Source of the DNA: Fragilaria crotonensis
Taxonomy: Eukaryota > Bacillariophyta > Fragilariophyceae > Fragilariales > Fragilariaceae
Reading direction: 5' to 3'
Length of the DNA stretch: 64,000 nt
NCBI GenBank assembly: GCA_022925895.1
Contig: JAKSYS010000021.1
Coordinates: 161,047-225,046, forward strand
Of the stretch, positions 61,809-64,000 are shown one piece after another. Every line of letters starts with the position of its first letter. Position 1 is the first letter of the stretch. The notes under the pieces were generated by a model that saw nothing but the letters and a program-made list of their open reading frames with translations, searched no databases and was not told where the DNA came from. Both the position numbers and the translations under genes were made by a program.

Positions 61809-63175
61809 GGCCTTATCCAGCTTCTGCTTCTTCTTGTGAGCGCCGCGACCGAATTCCTTCCCGGCCGCTTCATCTGCGCTTGACTCATGGTCATCATCGC
61901 CATCATTGTCGTTTCCTTTGCCAGTTTCTTCATCTCGTTCTTCAACTCCTCCTTGATTTGTTTCTTTAAAGCGGCCACGGATCTCTTGCCTTTCTTGTCT
62001 CCCCACTCCTTAAGCTGGTCTTTTTGCTCCTGGCTCAGAAGTCGGAAGATCTTTGGCGGGTAATATTTATTCTCTAACTTAAAACCCTTTGGCAACTTCC
62101 CTGCCTTCGCCGTCTTATCCGTCTTCTCACCGCTCTTCACGCCCGAAATGTTCCTTTCCTTACTTCTCTCGAGGGTTGCCCTGTTTTCCACGGTCGTCGA
62201 CAGGTATTGCTGACATGCCTGGAAATTGTTCAGCAGCTTGGGATCGCCAAGCACCACTGAGACGGCAGATTCCAATTTCGGATCGGTAATTCCCTTGAGA
62301 AAATCAGCAACTTTCTTGGATTCGGGACGGCCTCGGTTGGATCACAATCAAGGATTTCATTGTGAGCGGTCTGGTGGACATTGATAAAATCTTGGAATTT
62401 ATACTGGCGACGCGACCCACTGTAGGACGCGTTCGCGATCGACGCGTAGGCTTTGTTCTTACGTGTGATCTTGGACGCGGTGCCTTCACACTGCGTCTTC
62501 AATGCCAAGTACGCCTTCCGACCGTCCTGCGACCTCTCGAATTTCTTGATGTATGACCACCCTTCTCCGTTTACGACAAATGTCTTCAATTCCCGATAGA
62601 ATCGAGGGTTATCCAATTCGTAATGTCGTCCCTCGAGTACCGTCGCTTCAATAAGGTACTCCATTGGACTTCCAAAGTCCGCTGGATCAAGAACATTCTC
62701 TGGCGCTTCCCTTCGTCCCTGGTGAGGTAAACGAGTGGGATCTTCGCAGCACTAAGGATTTGACGAAGGTAATTCTGGAAGGACTCATTCCACAATGCCC
62801 AGTTGACCAACTTCTTAAGACTGTCAGGCTTGGATGCATCTTCGTCTTTGCTGCCTCCTTCTGTTCCTGGTATTCTTGGCACTTGGCCGTGAACTCAGGA
62901 ACCTTGTCAGCTGTGAAACTTTCGGGGTTCGCTTCGAACCCGGTCCGCTTGCGCTCATCCGCCCAGAAACGGAAGCCTTTCAAGTTCTTCACTGCGATGA
63001 ATGGCATCGTAACGTTGCCTGCTCCTCGCGGTGCAGATCTAGCAACACTCCTGGCAATCGAGTCGAGATCCGACTCAGTTGCGAGCATCAAGTCATTCGG
63101 GGTTGCAAATCCCTGAGCAATCAACCACGTGACAGTCGGGGCGTTAAAGCCGCATCGTTGGAGGGCAGCGTTCAT
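61806..63175 (-). pseudogene. Element G gag
   Basis: MNAALQRCGFNAPTVTWLIAQGF, RFWADERKRTGFEANPESF, NWALWNESFQNYLRQIL, GEGWSYIKKFERSQDGRKAY, NVHQTAHNEILDCDP, KGFKLENKYYPPKIFRLLSQEQ, and a Lys/Glu-rich tail ending KKKQKLDKA-TGA. The ATG at 63175 matches the start of E Gag. Frame changes near 62870, 62660, 62290 and 61910. No zinc knuckle. Confidence 0.88.
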
Positions 63176-63595
63176 GGTCGAGATATCGGTTCGGTGTGGT
63201 CTTGTGTGAAAATTCCTAAAGAAACAAGCAAGGGTATACAAGGGTGAAAAACCGGGAATACCAACGCCTTCAGAGTGCCAACATTTATGCCGATCGGATA
63301 ATGACTTGCCTTAATCACATTTAGGAGATTTGTTGCGAATCGGTCTTTGAGAGACTGATTCGTTCCGTGCCACGGTCATTTACTTATCCGTATGGCACGT
63401 CTATCGTAGTATTGCGGTCTTTCGGGTATGAGAACACTCCCTACGCAATTTCTCATCAATTCCCGACGTAATCTGCTCAACATCGTTTCATCACATGCGG
63501 CCATTCTTAGCCATGATGAAATGATCAACCGGTGATCTCCATACTACCGATCGGATGGCGCCATTCATGTCATTGAGCCGTTGGGTCTGATAAAC
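63176..63595 (-). promoter_or_regulatory. Element G leader and primer binding site
   Basis: The complement of the site, TTGGGTCTGATAAAC, is at 63581-63595 beside the 5' LTR. The remaining 400 bp are untranslated leader without recognisable features. Confidence 0.75.
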
Positions 63596-63812
63596 TGTTA
63601 ATCCTACAAGTAGATCATCCTTGCAGGAAAGCATGTCTTGATTCAGTTATGAATTATCTAAAACATAGAAAAGTGAGCATTACCTTGTTCGAGTCATCCT
63701 TCAATCCCGAGTCGTACTGTGCAGATGTAGTACCGTATAATGGTACTTGATACTTGATACATGATTCATAGCATCCTGAATGATACAGTACCGGTAGCTT
63801 GTAATATCAACA
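63596..63812 (-). repeat. Element G 5' LTR
   Basis: 217 bp, same family as 57307-57521, with two extra single bases (in GTTCGAGTC and ACCGGTAGC). Confidence 0.93.
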
Positions 63813-64000
63813 CTGGAACTTATACAGCGTCGCGATCCAGAATATGGCATTTGCAATCGATCGTAAGCCTTATTCTTGCGCATAATCTTCGATGCTGTGC
63901 CTCGCACTGCATCTTCAGAGCCAAGTATGCGCTCCTCCCATCTTGAGACCTTTCAAACTTCTTGATGTACGACCAGCCTTCACCGTTTACAACGAACGAC
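63813..64000 (-). pseudogene. Element H gag, middle part at the window edge
   Basis: Encodes SFVVNGEGWSYIKKFERSQDG, a frame change, then TASKIMRKNKAYDRLQMPYSG up to the CTGG TSD of G. It is the missing neighbour of the H gag piece at 56734-57306; the N-terminus and 5' LTR must lie right of the window. Confidence 0.87.

Larger units (their letters stand above)
57307..63812 (-). mobile_element. Element G: full-length lineage-1 copia, TSD CTGG
   Basis: LTRs 57307-57521 (215 bp) and 63596-63812 (217 bp) differ by two one-base indels. CTGG at 57303-57306 and 63813-63816. All domains are present in the same order as E, with many frame changes. Inserted in H gag. Confidence 0.94.
53594..64000 (-). 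mobile_element. Element H: outermost copia, mosaic, interrupted by D and G
   Basis: H occupies 53594-57306 and 63813-64000 and runs off the right edge. Gag, PR and IN are of the E/G type; RT and RNase H are of the B/D type, joined near 54912 without the integrase tail or chromodomain-like segment. No LTR of H is in the window. G split its gag (TSD CTGG), D its RNase H. Confidence 0.78.

Overview
The window is wall-to-wall LTR retrotransposon DNA. No host gene, tRNA, rRNA or CRISPR array could be supported. Every recognisable coding stretch is Gag, protease (PR), integrase (IN), reverse transcriptase (RT) or RNase H of Ty1/copia type, with the order PR-IN-RT-RNase H. The organism is a eukaryote. 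The protease motifs (DSHADT, DNCAS), the RT/IN style and the half-tRNA primer sites resemble copia elements I remember from diatoms, so a diatom or other stramenopile is my best guess; this is inference, not proof.

LTR pairs, target-site duplications (TSDs) and interrupted reading frames resolve the window into one nested stack, labelled with letters here. Outermost is H (minus; 53594-57306 and 63813-64000, running off the right edge). H contains G (minus, 57307-63812) and D (minus; 16872-20637, 46271-46871 and 53269-53593, running off the left edge inside its insertions). D contains three insertions. (1) K (plus, 15621-16871, 5' part beyond the left edge) contains E (plus, 2904-9056 plus 15616-15620); E contains A (plus, 1-2903, cut by the window start) and F (plus, 9057-15615), and F holds a solo LTR, Q (14953-15146). 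(2) L (20638-46270; body on minus) contains C (minus, 20818-33926), which contains B (plus, 25369-31891); L also contains P (40346-45449), an insertion with a 16-bp TSD, which contains N (minus, 40711-44486). (3) J (minus, 46872-53268).

Three copia lineages are present. Lineage 1 (B, D, E, F, G, H, J, K) has a DSHADT-like protease, a Gag without a CCHC zinc knuckle, a chromodomain-like segment between IN and RT, 4-bp TSDs, short LTRs (183-307 bp) that often lack TG..CA ends, and a primer site complementary to the anticodon arm of a tRNA that looks like tRNA-Ile. Lineage 2 (A, C) has 542-543-bp LTRs, a DNCAS protease, a 5-bp TSD and a CX2HX5HX4C finger in Gag. Lineage 3 (L, N) has TG..CA LTRs of 414-458 bp, 5-bp TSDs, an initiator-Met half-tRNA primer site, a classical CCHC knuckle (L) and a PDZ-like segment (L).

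The strongest unexpected signal is a UGA stop at the Gag/Pol boundary with Pol in the same frame. It is seen directly in C, D, E, F and G, and in B and H after allowing for one small indel. This suggests Gag-Pol expression by UGA readthrough. Most elements carry single-base frameshifts, many in homopolymers, even where their two LTRs look identical; some of these may be consensus errors in the assembly.
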